64,000 bases of DNA from Panopea generosa (Eukaryota; Mollusca; Bivalvia; Adapedonta; Hiatellidae): contig CM055907.1 in the NCBI GenBank assembly GCA_029582155.1, positions 13,857,992-13,921,991 on the forward strand. The letters are read 5' to 3'. Under the pieces are notes generated by a model. That model was given only the letters and a program-made list of their open reading frames with translations. It was not told the origin of the DNA and ran no database searches. The position numbers and the translations under genes were made by a program. Positions 1 to 11,500 of the stretch are shown in pieces. Numbering within the stretch: the stretch's first letter is position 1; each line of letters starts with the position of its first letter.

Positions 1-118
1 CACATCGAATCTTGATAGAACCAGCATCCTCGCAAAAGTCACATGTAAAGCTCTGAGGTGAAAGTTAAGTGGTCATCAGAGAACAGTGACTTAACCCACT
101 CGGCCACGGAGGACAAAA
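1..118 (-). mobile_element. tRNA-derived SINE, family S1 (minus)
   Basis: Read on the minus strand, this begins with a tRNA-like head (GTGGCCGAGTGGGTTAAG, an A-box-like start) and ends with the tail shared by other copies, a GGTTCTA-containing stretch. The same family is seen at 7197, 10930, 48765 and 49197. The copy at 48765 lies at the same distance upstream of the paralogous tail exon, so this insertion was probably duplicated together with the gene. Confidence 0.7.
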
Positions 119-180
119 TAAAAAGATAACAAACTTTTTTTTAATTGATTCTTTAAAAAACATTTTTTTTTACTTTACAG

Positions 181-1045
181 AACTTGAACATGCCAAAGCT
201 GTTCATACCAATATACCACCAACTACTAGGTAACACATTATAATTTGATGCTTTTTATTTGAATTATAGACATCTCTAAGCGAGTATTTTCATTAATTTC
301 AATGTTAAAAATACTGAAATTGCCAGAAGGTATTTTCACTGTTTTCACTCATAAAACAAAAAAATAAAGAAACAGTTTATTTCAGTGAAAAAGCAATAAA
401 TAGGTCATGAACATTGACATATCTAGAGTTTTACTTTTTAATATTGTAGGAGAAGGTCAGGGAATACAACTGATAATTAAACTAACCAATATGAGATTCT
501 GCTTGCTGATCCTTCTGATGCTGTTGATGCAGAACTCGAACACGCCGAAGCTGTTTATACAAATGTACAACCAACTACTAAGTAATGATATTGTCGTAGC
601 AAACAATACGCTTAACGATGATACGGATGACGTATACGACACTACTTAAAAGAATAAGTCGAGTACTCAAGCTAAAGTACATATGAGTGAAGATACGGGA
701 AATGCGTATACTACGTTTAATGACGTCAGTGGCAACTACACAACGTTAGAAATAGAATCGGTGGTACTCTTTTTACACAAAGCAATCACATACTGTCAAT
801 AATGCTAGCAGCGGAGGTGAAAAAGATATCTGTGGAAACACGTATAATCATTTGGATGGACATGTCATTCAGTCTAATAAAGAAACAACATTTAAAGGGG
901 GAAATGCCGCAGCAAATCTCCCACAAGGTGAAACTCGTGGTATCATAACTTTGACAGCACTTACACTCATGTAGTAGTAGCCGAATTGTCAAATCCTAAA
1001 TTCAGAGGATTAAGAAGCTGTGTGTACCATTTTTATAAACTAGCA
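181..1045 (+). pseudogene. Decayed 3' end of a receptor gene with a Tyr-rich cytoplasmic tail
   Basis: Two copies of one tail exon are visible: a 5'-truncated one at 181-233 and a fuller one at 450-585. The fuller copy is codon-for-codon collinear with the exon at 48960-49093 of the D8C receptor gene, but its tenth codon is TAA (478-480) where the other has GAA. Downstream, 600-1045 reads as tail sequence in three successive frames, with the short motifs VYDTT, AYTTF, NYTTL, TYNHL and TYTHV. Such repeated YxxL/V-like motifs are typical of cytoplasmic tails of invertebrate scavenger and MEGF-like receptors, where they can serve as phosphotyrosine docking sites. The frame changes and stops indicate a broken gene. 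A multi-exon live gene with very short introns is less likely. The upstream part of the gene is outside the window. Confidence 0.6.
450..585 (+). pseudogene. Duplicate tail exon with in-frame stop
   Basis: The acceptor (ATATTGTAG) and first base match the acceptor ATATTTCAG before the exon at 48960. All 44 codons align without a gap to that exon. Shared residues include the ILLA.PSDA core and the terminal PTT/PTS motif. Codon 10 is TAA here. The Tyr of the YAEV motif in the other copy is His here, and a Tyr appears five residues later. A GTAATG donor-like site overlaps a terminal TAA, so an intact ancestor could have been spliced or terminal. Confidence 0.65.
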
Positions 1046-1384
1046 TTCATGTTCTCATTCAACAAATAGATAATATTTATGGAGATAATTTATGGTGTAT
1101 CCAAAGCATTCCGAAGTCTTGATATTTATTTGCAGGCAAGAGCCAATTCAAATTATAGTCGAGCTTTTATATCTTGTATATTTTGTTATATGCATCTATA
1201 TAGTTGAATGCCTTGCCTTTTTCGATTTTAAGATTTTTTAATTTGTCTTAATACTGTTGACGATTTATTTGTTTATTTATAAAACTATTAGATCAATTAT
1301 TTGATATTTATTTAAAAATATTTTGTCATATTAACCTTTATTGATATTTCGGCAACACGAGTTTTTAAATTTTATGTTTTAGCC

Positions 1385-1565
1385 AAAGTATATGTACCAA
1401 AATGGGTTCGTTCGAACACACGATCCAAGCAGTGAAAAGTAAGATATATTGAGAGTCTTAAACCAATCGGTCAATGAGAACCGTGGGGTTAGCGATCTCG
1501 CAGTTTGTAAGTCTAGCTGGCATATCACCGTTGTCATCCCGTGTAACCTGGTCAAAAGTGGGGCA
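1385..1565. repeat. Left copy of duplicated gene flank, part 1
   Basis: The segment with AAACCAATCGGTCAATGAGA followed by GGCATATCACCG is similar, in order, to 49345-49445 (AAACAATCGGTTAATGAAAA, then GGCTTATCACCG). It follows the pseudogene tail as the right-hand copy follows the live tail exon. I read it as part of one segmental duplication, not as an independent repeat. Confidence 0.5.
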
Positions 1566-1897
1566 ATCTTACACTATTTATTAGTCTGTATAACGGACCC
1601 AGCTCTACCGATTGGGTCGGTGAAGTAGCAACTCATTTGAACACGTTGATTGGTCAGTTACTTTAGAGAAAGTGTTAATGGCGTCATAGTTTAGTAAGCG
1701 TTCAACTGATATAAATTGTGGGACAGGCATACAATTCTCTGGGTTTTTTTCAGTGGGGGTTAATAGACATTTGTTCACGTGGATTAACCAGTATTGGTTT
1801 AAACATATTTTATTTCCAGTATTTACAGATAAATAAGTATATTTTTCAAAATATAAAGGATTATAATGAAAGAGTACCATTCATATAGAGTTCTTCT

Positions 1898-2464
1898 CCA
1901 AAATAGCTTAATATGTACAGTGTAACATAGTGATACATTTAGGGATACGATAACACAATAGCTTAATATGTACAGTGTAACATTGTGGTACATTTAGGGG
2001 TATGATAACACAATAGCTTAATATGTACAGTGTAACATAGTGGTATATTTAGCGATACGATAACACAATAGCTTAATATGTACAGTGTAACATAGTGGTA
2101 TATTTAGCGATACGATAACACAATAGCTTAATATGTACAGTGTAACATTGTGGTACATTTAGGGATACGATAACACAATAGCTTAATATGTACAGTGTAA
2201 CATAGTGGTATATTTAGCGATACGATAACACAATAGCTTAATATGTACAGTGTAAAATAGTGGTACATTTAGGGATACGATAACACAATAGCTTAATATG
2301 TACAGTGTAACATAGTGGTATATTTAGCGATACGATAACACAATAGCTTAATATGTACAGTGTAAAATAGTGGTACATTTAGTGATACGATAACACAATA
2401 GCTTAATATGTACAGTGTAAAATAGTGGTACATTTAGGGATACGATAACACAAAGCTTAATATG
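1898..2464. repeat. 55-bp tandem array, about 10 copies
   Basis: The unit starts CACAATAGCTTAATATGTAC and contains GATACGATAA; the spacing measured between successive units is 55 bp. Variants alternate between TTTAGGGATAC and TTTAGCGATAC, suggesting a two-unit higher-order pattern in the middle. No coding potential was seen. Confidence 0.9.
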
Positions 2465-2492
2465 TAACTGATACAAATTTGTAAATAAACAA

Positions 2493-2498
<6 letters not shown>

Positions 2499-2546
<48 letters not shown>

Positions 2547-2547
2547 A
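2499..2547. repeat. (AG)n plus G-run microsatellite
   Basis: This is a pure AG dinucleotide tract followed by a run of G. A second (AG)n-G tract of the same form lies at 43328-43382. Confidence 0.95.
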
Positions 2548-2639
2548 CATTCAATATGGATTTTGATGTTTTACTATTTGAAGTTTTCAAAATATGACTT
2601 CGTTAAAGAACATTAGGGGACTTCTGGCGGGGGGATCAG

Positions 2640-2985
2640 TGATATCTGGGTTCATGGTGTATATGTTTGTATCTGCTTATATTACGTTTACATAATACAA
2701 TATATGACATATTGCGTAAAAATATCCAGCGTTACTCTATATAGAAATTATATATTTTATTATAGCTTTTTTACTACAAATTGTTTTAACATGTATATTG
2801 TATTATTGAGGAGGTATAAGAAGCTATCATAGCTTTATGGATGCGTCCATGAGGATGTACGCGTAATTGTGAGTCAGTTTGGGTGCTACATATAAAAATG
2901 GATATTGATTCAAATATATGTAACGATTATTTCAGATCTTACAGTCTTACATGAACTGATTTTGACGGTTTTTTATGACTTTTTT
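2640..2985. repeat. Left copy of duplicated gene flank, part 2
   Basis: This is similar in order to 49700-50030. Shared landmarks are an ATGTGT/ATATGT stretch, an AACATGTATATTGTA-like stretch, GCGTCCA, GGGTGC, GGATATTGATTC and ATTTCAGATCTTA near the end. With 1385-1565 and the exon copies, this extends the paralogy between the left edge and 48.8-50.0 kb. Confidence 0.5.
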
Positions 2986-3225
2986 GTTCAATCGTGTTCA
3001 AGAGTGTGTTAACGGACGACAGAATTATACTGACATGTTCACGTGTGTTCGTTATGCTGTTTTGTTTTATTAAAGAAACATGGAAGTATGATCAGATATA
3101 TATATAGTGTACAAATATCTATAAATAAAACCAACATTCTGTTCTATTCTAGAATGTCACATGACTGGTGTTTTTTTAATCCTGTATATATGCGCGCCTC
3201 ACCATAACGTATTTTACACCAAATT

Positions 3226-3330
3226 GATCTGACGCAAGCTGTCAATCAAACAATTCGATAATCCAATCAGCGATGGATATTGGTTGCTATCTTCCATTTT
3301 CCTTAGATAAATTAACGGTATCTATGTAAA
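3226..3330 (+). repeat. CCAAT-containing module, copy 1
   Basis: The core is CTGTCAATCA, then GATAATCCAATCAGCGAT, an ATTGGTTGC arm and TTCCATTTTCCTTAGA. Related copies are at 7655-7828 (minus), 15164-15300 and 51486-51610. It may be a dispersed repeat or a shared regulatory segment. The CCAAT and inverted ATTGG boxes resemble NF-Y sites, but that reading is inference. Confidence 0.5.
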
Positions 3331-3462
3331 TCATATATTATATTGTTCTCGTACGTATTGTGGTGAAAATCTCGTTCGGCGTCTCGTTCGATATGGTTTC
3401 CACCATAATATGTACGCGTACAATATAATCCAATATTGTATGAACGCTGTAAAATAACCTTT
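3331..3462. mobile_element. Degenerate small inverted-repeat element (family P)
   Basis: It shares the CGTACGTATTGTGGTGAAAA stretch, the mirrored CCACCATAATA arm and the end GCTGTAAAATAAC with the better copy at 23031-23300. The sequence folds back on itself. It is probably a non-autonomous DNA element. Confidence 0.5.
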
Positions 3463-4232
3463 TAATATCAATCCAGCTGGAAGACAGAAAATAAAGTAAC
3501 AATAGTAAATATACATTTTAATACAACCATTAATTACATTAAGTACGATAACTCTCTCTAGTTTACTAAGTTAGAAATTGTACATCAACTAATCGTTTAT
3601 ACAATTAAAGGATAATACACATTGCTATACATGTACAGAAGTGTCAAATCGTAAAAATAGTTATATACAGAAACATATACGTAGAAAAAAGGAAGTTACG
3701 TCGCTTTCTGACGTCACGTAGAATAAAAGGTTTTTGTTCGACTTGTATCCCAATATTGTTATGTTTACTCATATATTGTTTCATACAGAAAAAATATAAT
3801 AATGTCGTTATTAAATAAAGACATAGGTTATGTAAGAGACGTGTTTTAAGTCAAACGCTTGAACCAGTGTTAGAAATCGGAACAAGGTACAGAGCATAAT
3901 TCGTTTTAAAGTAAAGGTCTTTCAATATTGACGCAATAAAACAAATCTTTAAATAGTTAAAAGTCTATAATGTTAATATAATGTATAATTTTCAAAAATA
4001 AATAATGTTTTGTCAATATGGTGGTGGCCAGACAAATTGCTCAAATATATTTAAACCATTCATACATAAGTGAATATCAACGTTATTTTAAGATCATTTT
4101 GAGAGAAAAAAAGAAAACCACATGAATGTCAATGCGTATTTTATGCCGATCTACATCCCCTGAAGTCGACATCAACGTCGAATACTGCGTATCAAATACC
4201 CGAGGATTCGGTAACCGATACGAAATATCTAA
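3463..4232. other. AT-rich spacer, nothing recognised
   Basis: No exon with plausible splice sites, no RNA gene and no repeat shared with the rest of the window was seen here. Confidence 0.5.
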
Positions 4233-4661
4233 GGTCTCACTACACTGTAGAATTTTGTTCTTTGTACTCCATAAAATAAGGTCTACGGTTTCTACGGTAA
4301 TATAGATTCCACATAGATTATTTTAAAGTATTTTTTTCATAGCAGAAATCTATCCCCACCTCAAAAGTCACAAATAACTGGTTGGCTTACTAGCTTTTTT
4401 GTTTTTAAAAACAGTGCAGTGACACCCCAAGATAGTTTTTAAGTCCACAAATGCTCATAAATACATGTATATGTTAAAATCTTATAAAAGTCACTGTTTT
4501 AACACCAGTGATATCGTAGTGCATTATATGATATGCCAGCTTTTGCTCTGCTCATCTGCAGCAAAAAAACACAACCACTATGAACCATTTTCATAAAAAA
4601 AATTTAAGCATAAGAATCATGTTACCGTGGCAAAAAAGTGGCACAACTGTGTAGTGAGACG
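4233..4661. mobile_element. Small inverted-repeat DNA element, family T (about 430 bp)
   Basis: The left end reads GGTCTCACTACAC and the right end reads AACTGTGTAGTGAGACG, which is the reverse complement of the family's left end, so the terminal inverted repeats are about 16 bp. The interior (GTGACACC, ACCAGTGAT, CATCTGCAGCA, ATGAACCATTTT) matches the element at 63124-63576 along its whole length. No coding capacity is present, so it is a MITE-like non-autonomous transposon. Its left end is the unit of the array at 12628-14487. Confidence 0.8.
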
Positions 4662-5076
4662 TATTAACAATAGATGTCATGCTATATTGGATGTAAACGG
4701 GGATCTACTCAATATCACGGTCTATGATTATTGTTTGTTTACCCACAAATAGTTACAATGTATATTTATGTTTGGTTCATTAATAGTTTGTATGTGCTTT
4801 GTATGGTTACAAAATTCAAATATATGAATATACTTTACGTCTACTGCCATAAAAACACCATCATAATTAAGATTGTTTACAAATATGCAATAACAATCAA
4901 ATAAAATCATATAGATGGACAAATAACAGACGGTTATCGAGAGTTTGAGCAAAGCTAATAATTTATCAATAAACTAATCATCATAATTACAACTATTCAG
5001 AAGATTAAAGAAATAATAAAAACAAATATTTATTAATTACAAATGATTACACAATTATGTAAAATATGTACAATCT

Positions 5077-5343
5077 GGGTTGCGTTCAGATCGCTTAAAC
5101 AGTTATTTTGTTTGCAAACATTTGTTAACAGAAGTCAACTAAACGACATGTTCGCTTTAAACGTTTGCTAACAGAGCAAACACGTTTTGTGACCTGTTAG
5201 CGTGTGTGTTTAATCCTGTGATTTAAAGAAAAATTGAGGGATAGCGCCGATGTAGTCCGATTTCCATTTACATTTTGTTATTTTTGTTATCGTTTGCGTT
5301 TACGAACATAGTTCACATAGTTAACCGTATTGAACGCAGTCCT
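5077..5343. mobile_element. MITE-like element with imperfect terminal inverted repeats
   Basis: The left end GGTTGCGTTCAGATCGCTTAA pairs imperfectly with the right end TTAACCGTATTGAACGCAGTCC. The length is about 267 bp and there is no open frame. The superfamily cannot be told from one copy. Confidence 0.5.
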
Positions 5344-6190
5344 GGTTAAGTTTTAAATCATGTATTAATGTAATTTAAACACCCGCACATGAATTGACCT
5401 AGTTCGATGTTTAAGCGTTTGTTGTGTGTTTATGTTTCCTTTTCATACTATAAAACAATCTTGAGATTTTATATGTAACGGTTTCTATTTACCGCATGCA
5501 TAAATATTTAGTACGCTTTTGAACATATCCGTTTCTCGATGTTCAAAATATTCATGTGTAGGAGTAACCCATGATTGCGATACAGTATATAAACAGCAAT
5601 GTGCTACATTGTATAGATATGTGATATAAAATTGGTTCAAGATATGTAATGTTATATTTTATATATAGTCTCTTATAATTCTTTATAGAATGGTGTGGCT
5701 TGTTGTTTAATGTATTTCATATAGTGTATAAACTGTGTTTTAATCATGATGATAATTAAATAAAGAAATTTCTATCTACAATTGGCATCGCTATTATCAT
5801 TACCTCATGTCTACGAAACTATATCGTCGGTCTCCATACCGTGCTATGCCTTCCATCCGTGTGATAGTGGCCTTTTTATCAAACACAAAACATGTGTATA
5901 GTTATAATAAGCTATGACACAGCTTAGACCAAATGATTCACTTGATTATCACCTATAATCTTATCGCCTAACATTTCCCTTGACTTAACTGGATAATGTA
6001 CTGAACAGACATCTGTATATTATTTGCCGTTCTCTTATCCTAGTTGTTCAAATTAATTCTATAGCAGTTAAAGACCATTTCTTGATAGATATAATTATCT
6101 AACTGTTACATTCTATTGCGGGTGACAATGATATGACAAAATCATTATCACCCTTAGCAAAACGTATTATGTATCCATTATGTACAAACT
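5344..6190. other. AT-rich spacer, nothing recognised
   Basis: No supported exon or repeat was found. Confidence 0.5.
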
Positions 6191-6195
6191 ACGCT

Positions 6196-6625
6196 TGTAT
6201 GTTTCTGTTGTTGTAGTTGTTGCTGTTGTTGTTGTTATTGTTGTTGTTACTGTTGTCGATGTCGCAGTTTTTGTTATTGTTATTGCTGCTACTGCTGTTA
6301 TTGTTATTCTTTTTGTTGCTGTTGTTATTGTTACTGTTGCTGTTGCTGTTGTTGTTGGTGGTGCTGTTGTTGGTGGTGGTGTTATTGTTGTTGCTGCTGC
6401 TGTTGTTGTTGTTATTGCTTTGGTTGTTGGTGGTGGTGTTATTGTTGTTGTTGCTCTGCTGATGTTGTTGTTGCTGCTGTTGTTGTTGTTGTTATTGTTG
6501 CTGTTGTTGTTGTTGTTGGCGGTGGTGTTGTTGTTGTTATTATTATTGTTGGTGATTTTGTTGTCTTGGCTGCTGCTTTTGCTTTTGCTGTTGCTGCTGC
6601 TCTTGTTGTTGCTATCAAGCCGATA
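6196..6625. repeat. GTT/GCT trinucleotide array
   Basis: This is imperfect (TTG/TGC)n over about 430 bp. It produces long Leu/Val frames on the plus strand and Thr/Ala frames on the minus strand, which I regard as repeat translations, not genes. Confidence 0.95.
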
Positions 6626-6933
6626 CTCAATATTGCCACAGCATCACCGACAATGTTATGTGTCCTCGTTCTTCATTTACATAGGAGAATATCTAACGAT
6701 ATTTCCGCTAGCACGCACATCTTGCGAACTACAATTAAACGAAGGGTTTTCTATTCCAGAATCGAAGTTTGGCTCGTCTTTACCTGGGTCGGGAAACGTT
6801 ATCCGATAAAATGTATCTACCCGTGAAGTGTCCTCAACAAGCAAATCGTGTCGTATTGAAGTACGTCTGAACCTGAAAGAAAAAAATTATTATCTACTTT
6901 ACATCTATAATGTTTAAAGTTAAATTTGTGATA

Positions 6934-7122
6934 TTGTGGTAGAGCACCGGTCCCACGATCGAACGGTTGTTGGTTCGATCCTCCGCCATGACTATATATG
7001 TGTGGTGTTTTGGGAAAGACACTCTTTCCGCATATGCTTAGTACTAGCTGTACCAAGGAAGACTTCGACCGTGATAGGTATGAGTTGTAATAAAGTGTTT
7101 CACAATAGAAGTAAAATAAAAA
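6934..7122 (+). mobile_element. tRNA-derived SINE, family S2
   Basis: It has a tRNA-like head with the B-box-like GGTTCGATCC. The family tail includes GGGAAAGACACTCTTTCC, GCATATGCTTAGTACT, CAAGGAAGACTTCGA and CACAATAGAAGTAAAATAAA. Related copies are at 25778-25966, 29035-29150, 47490-47708 and 53905-54078. Confidence 0.75.
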
Positions 7123-7196
7123 ACTAGAGTTCAATCGAGGTTTAACAACATGTTCAACACATTTCAGATTATCAATGGCATATCCGGTTTTATTTG

Positions 7197-7368
7197 TGAA
7201 GGAAGACCTCAGAATGAATCTTAGTAGAACCACCGCCCTTCCACAAGTAACTGGAAAACTTTCTCACATAAAGTTTTTGGAGCGAGCGGAACTCTAACCT
7301 ACGACCCCAGAGGTAAGTGATCTTGAGACGACGCCTTAGACCACACCGCCACGTAGGACCCTCTTCAA
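7197..7368 (-). mobile_element. tRNA-derived SINE, family S1 (minus)
   Basis: On the minus strand it has a GTGGTCTAAGGCGTCGTCTC head (Leu/Ser-tRNA-like), a CTCGCTCCAAAAAC body and a GGCGGTGGTTCTACTAAGAT tail, the same layout as 10930-11105. Confidence 0.8.
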
Positions 7369-7654
7369 AGTTTAAATAAACGCCATGATTCAAGTTGTGT
7401 TCAGCATTTTAATTTATTTCCACAATACTTAACAGAAATTGAAATGAAAATGGCAAAGATAAATTTGATGTTATACTTCATAAAACTATAGACAATGAAT
7501 GTATAAACAAAAAGAAAGATTGTGTTACAAAGTATAAAAGTATTCTGTTTGAAACGTAAACTAAAAAGAGAGGGAAAATGTTCGACTATATGAATGGACT
7601 CTTCCGTAACCTTTTTCATATGTTTCATTAATTGACCTGGCATGAGAGCGACTA

Positions 7655-7828
7655 AAGCTCCACCCACTGACCACGTGGCGTTGTTTGTCCAAGTAAATAC
7701 AATGTAATACGATGTAGTGTTCACTTAGATACGGTTCGATTGTCTAAGGAAAATGGCAGTACAGCAACCTATTTCGATTGCTAATTGGATTATTATCTTG
7801 TTTAACAGCCCGCGTCAGGTCAGCTAAT
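7655..7828 (-). repeat. CCAAT-containing module, copy 2 (minus)
   Basis: Read on the minus strand it contains CTGACGCGGGCTGTTAA, ATAATCCAATTAGC, GGTTGCTGTACTGCCATTTTCC and TTAGAC, then ACATTGTATTTACTTGGACAAA and GTGGTCAGTGG. The second half matches 15248-15290 and the first half matches 3226-3330, so this copy joins two parts that the others carry separately. Confidence 0.55.
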
Positions 7829-8225
7829 CTTGAATGACATATTTACATGTAACTGATTGGTATTAACGTCTTACTGCTCCTAGGACATAGACCAACATTT
7901 AAGAACTATATCCTTTGTTAGAATTCATGTAAAACCACTTTTTTAAAAAGCTGTATACAATGATTGCTTCGATTTAGTCTCCTTCATATGATAATTCTTC
8001 AGATCACATACCTCATGACGCCAATATGGAAACTAACTTTATAAGATTTTATATTCCGTTCTAATCCATATTTGTTCCTAAACTTATATGTACATTTGAA
8101 TGAATAAATATGTTTAAACCAAGACGACAATAGGAATAAACATATATTGATGATGGTAATAAGTTTATTTATCATCGTTTCCGATTTCCCATATGGGCAA
8201 CGCCTCCAGAAGAGTATTAGTAATT

Positions 8226-8286
8226 TTAGATTTTTGGAGGAAAGTGAAGATAATACAGAAGACGTTTTTCTGTAGCGTCTCTGGTT
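8226..8286 (-). CDS. Possible terminal tail exon of the LRP-like receptor
   Basis: After a weak acceptor (TTAAAG), the frame required by the transmembrane exon gives 19 codons rich in basic residues and then TAA. It is one of three possible readings here, and the acceptor is poor. The true tail may lie further down or be lost. Confidence 0.2.
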
Positions 8287-8359
8287 CTTTAACATGCCTA
8301 GTGTTAAGCACCGATACATGTGACTTCAATTGTTGTTAAAGTCTCATCTGAAAATATTT

Positions 8360-8430
8360 TTTTAATTGGAGGAGCGTGGTATCAAACCTGCGACCCCTGG
8401 GTTCGCAGTCCAAGGCCTTAACCACATATA
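8360..8430 (-). mobile_element. Degenerate tRNA-derived SINE head (minus)
   Basis: The minus strand reads GTGGTTAAGGCCTTGGACTG, then a B-box-like GCAGGTTTGATACC. It has no intact tRNA cloverleaf, so it is a SINE head, not a tRNA gene. It sits in the intron just after the transmembrane exon. Confidence 0.55.
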
Positions 8431-8447
8431 TTGGTAAAATAACGTAC

Positions 8448-8535
8448 CTTTTATACACATACACCGCTACGAATGCTATTACCAACACAGCTATGACGTC
8501 GAGAACAGATAAACCAATAGCCATTGCTGTACTCT
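8448..8535 (-). CDS. Transmembrane exon of the LRP-like receptor
   Basis: It lies between a strong acceptor (TTTTTTCCAG) and donor (AAAAG|GTACGT). It encodes a hydrophobic run (VLDVIAVLVIAFVAVYVY) followed by Lys-Arg, a stop-transfer signal. The start phase accepts one base from the stalk exon. The size, phases and ending AAA-AG are the same as in the transmembrane exon at 43778-43859, suggesting that both genes descend from a common membrane-anchor cassette. Confidence 0.65.
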
Positions 8536-11500
8536 CTGGAAAAAATAGGGTCATAATAAACTTACGTATTATAATAATAAAGCATAAAAACTAATCTTAA
8601 AATATAAAAGATCACCGAAATGACACAATTTCTAACTCAACAAAACAGTTAAGATCTATCTTTTGTGATACATATATCTAATGTACAAGTCAGGTGAACA
8701 TTTGTGTTTGACCACCGATAACAGTGTCAAAAGATAATGTACGTACGCCAAAATTGATGCTATTGTTTTTTTTTAATTTCAAACATTAAATGGTGGTACA
8801 TTTAGCCACCCATTTAATCATCCCGTGATAGGTGTATGAAGGTCGGGGCGAGCCCTCTCTCTATACACCTTACAAAGTTACATATGATATAAAATAAATA
8901 TAGTTGTTAAAGTTGTAATAGAAAAATTATGTGTTGTTTTCTTTTCCTTTGAAAATTATGTTGAAATATATTTAGTTTAGTGTTTAATCTCATTTGACAA
9001 CCAATAAAATCGCTTCAATTTTTAAAATTGTGTCGCTCTTATTTGTTAATACAGCCTACAAAATAATTTAATAATTAAGTGCGTTCTAAATTATTAAGAA
9101 GTTATCACTGCGCACGCTTGAATGGCAGTGTACAGACACCGCCCTTGATTCAATTCTGGGCGAGTCATCTATAAAATACAAAGCCGCGCGAGCTATGCTT
9201 AGAAACGGCCTTAGCAAACGTCAACTTCAAAACGTCTATCATCTCATCATTCATCGTAGCTCCATCGTAATTCCTTCATTATATCAACACGACTCATCCG
9301 TATTGTGTAATGTACAAATGGTTGCTAATTACATGTTTGTGTATGTATTCTGAGAAATAAGATACGTTTTATTATTATTAGTTAAAAATAGTAAAAGATA
9401 GTTTAGTTAAAAATAGTTAAAGATAATTTAGTTAAAGATAGTTAAAGATAGTTTTTTTAAAGATAGTTAGGATAGCTAAAGATAGTTTTGTTCAAGATAT
9501 TTAAAGATAGTTTAGTTAAAGTTAGTTAAAGATTGTTTTGTTAAAGATAGTTAGGATAGCTAAAGATAGTATAGTTAATGACAGTTAAAGATAGTTTTGT
9601 TAAAGATAGTTAAAGATAGTTTTGTTAAGGATAGTTAAATATAGTTAAAGATAGTTTTGTTAAAGATAGTTAAAGATAGTTTTGTTAAAGATAGTTAAAG
9701 ATAGTTAGATATAGTTTTGCTAAAGATAGTTTCAGACAAAAACGTATGTAACTATTTACCTCTTTCATTTTGCAAATGGCTTTTAGCAGACGCAATACTA
9801 TTATTTACATGTTCGACTTTTCGGTCCGCGAATGTTCAAAATAGTGAAAATAAGGTCAAACGGTCCAATGTAAGTATTCAGGAAACGCCATGGTGGTAGC
9901 TGACCATTTGAATAATGCTTAAATAATTCAAATTCTAACAAAAACATATGTAACTATTTACCTCTTTCATTTTGCATATGACTTTTAGCAGATGAAACGT
10001 GGACATCTATTTCTGCAACATAAACAAAGTATCAACATTACACAAAATCTAAAAGCAAGTTATAAAAAAATACAAGGTTAGTGCCTTTCCGTACAAAGTT
10101 TATTAGGTGAGGCTTAGAAAACGCAACAATTGCGAGGCTCTTCCGGGCCATTCATGCGTTTTCGTGCTGAACCTTATACACTTTGTAGAAAAAGACATTG
10201 TATTTATACTGTTAAATAAGCAAGTAACGTTTTGAAAGAATAGAGGATTGAGCTAGCAGAACTAAGCTTCTAATTATTAACTAAAAATAAAAATTAAGTA
10301 TGTTTATTTGTTATGTATTTTATTATTGTATTTGTTATGTAAGTTGTTGCATAATATCAGTCGAAAGTGCCAGCTTCAGTCGCAACATCTCGGACAATGA
10401 AATTTACACGAAGAAATCCAGGTAATATGAAATTGATGTTTATTGTTTACCTCATTATTATATCGAATAATGACTGGTGATAGGATGAAAGCTTTTACAA
10501 ATCTTTCTCTCTCTTAATTCCATATTATCTTTATCGGAAAACAACAGCGTTAATACGGAATGTCAAACATGTAAACAATAGCTCAGAGCTCGGTCCGCTC
10601 TTTTAAGAAATACACATTTATATAGTTATTTATTTACTCGCTTTTTAAAAAAAACAGTCACTAAAGAGTCTTTAGGTATGGTTGTAACAATACTATAAAG
10701 TTAACCCATTTATTTACGATTATTTTTGTTATTATTGTTATTACAAAAATGTGCATTTCGGAAGTTTAACGAGTCTTTAAGACCATCATTCAACGATAGC
10801 CTATGATATGTAATAAAAGGGTCATGTTCGAAGGACAGAATGCTATAAAGAAAAGCATAACTTTAATGATTCATATCAGTATGCTAGTCTCACATTAAAC
10901 ACACTTTCGTACAAACTGTATATTTACAATACGTGGCCGAGTGGTCTAAACGACGTCTCAAGATCATTTATCGCTCACCAATAAAGTCGTTGGTTTAAGT
11001 CCCCCTCGCTCCAAAAACTTCATGTGAGAAAGTTTACCAGTTACTTGCGAAAGGACGGCGGTTCTACTCCGATTCATTCTGAAGTCTACCTCCAACAAAT
11101 ATAACATGAAATGTGTTGAAAATGGCGTAGAACCAAATTAAAAAACTATATAAAAAAAAATAAAATGATATACATAATTATATATCATGCGTCATACTAT
11201 TCATTACCCTGCAGGGAACATTGCAGCGTTTCCTTCGTCTAAGCATGCGCACTTGTCTTTTTTAGAAATCAGCAAACATAAATGGCTGCAGGTACTTTGT
11301 AGGCATTTACTAAATGCTGATAAAAGAGATGATATTGTCATGTCATTAACAGTATAACTTTGAACTGAACTCGACAAACATGATATTGTCCACATACATT
11401 GTTGAGTTCAGAACAAATATTTTATCTCGAATCTTATTTAATTTATCTGAATGGTAATTACTATTTCCTTATTATATCCCCTTTAAATCATTGTGCATAA

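Noticed and set aside
6180-6809. Open frame of 209 codons, rich in Val and Leu
   Set aside because: It is a translation of the GTT/GCT trinucleotide array; both strands are open for the same reason and there is no splice or start context.
10930-11000. tRNA gene
   Set aside because: A and B boxes are present, but stems do not pair and the sequence continues into a shared tail found in other copies, so it is a SINE. The same was concluded for 6934, 24247, 25537 and 61625.
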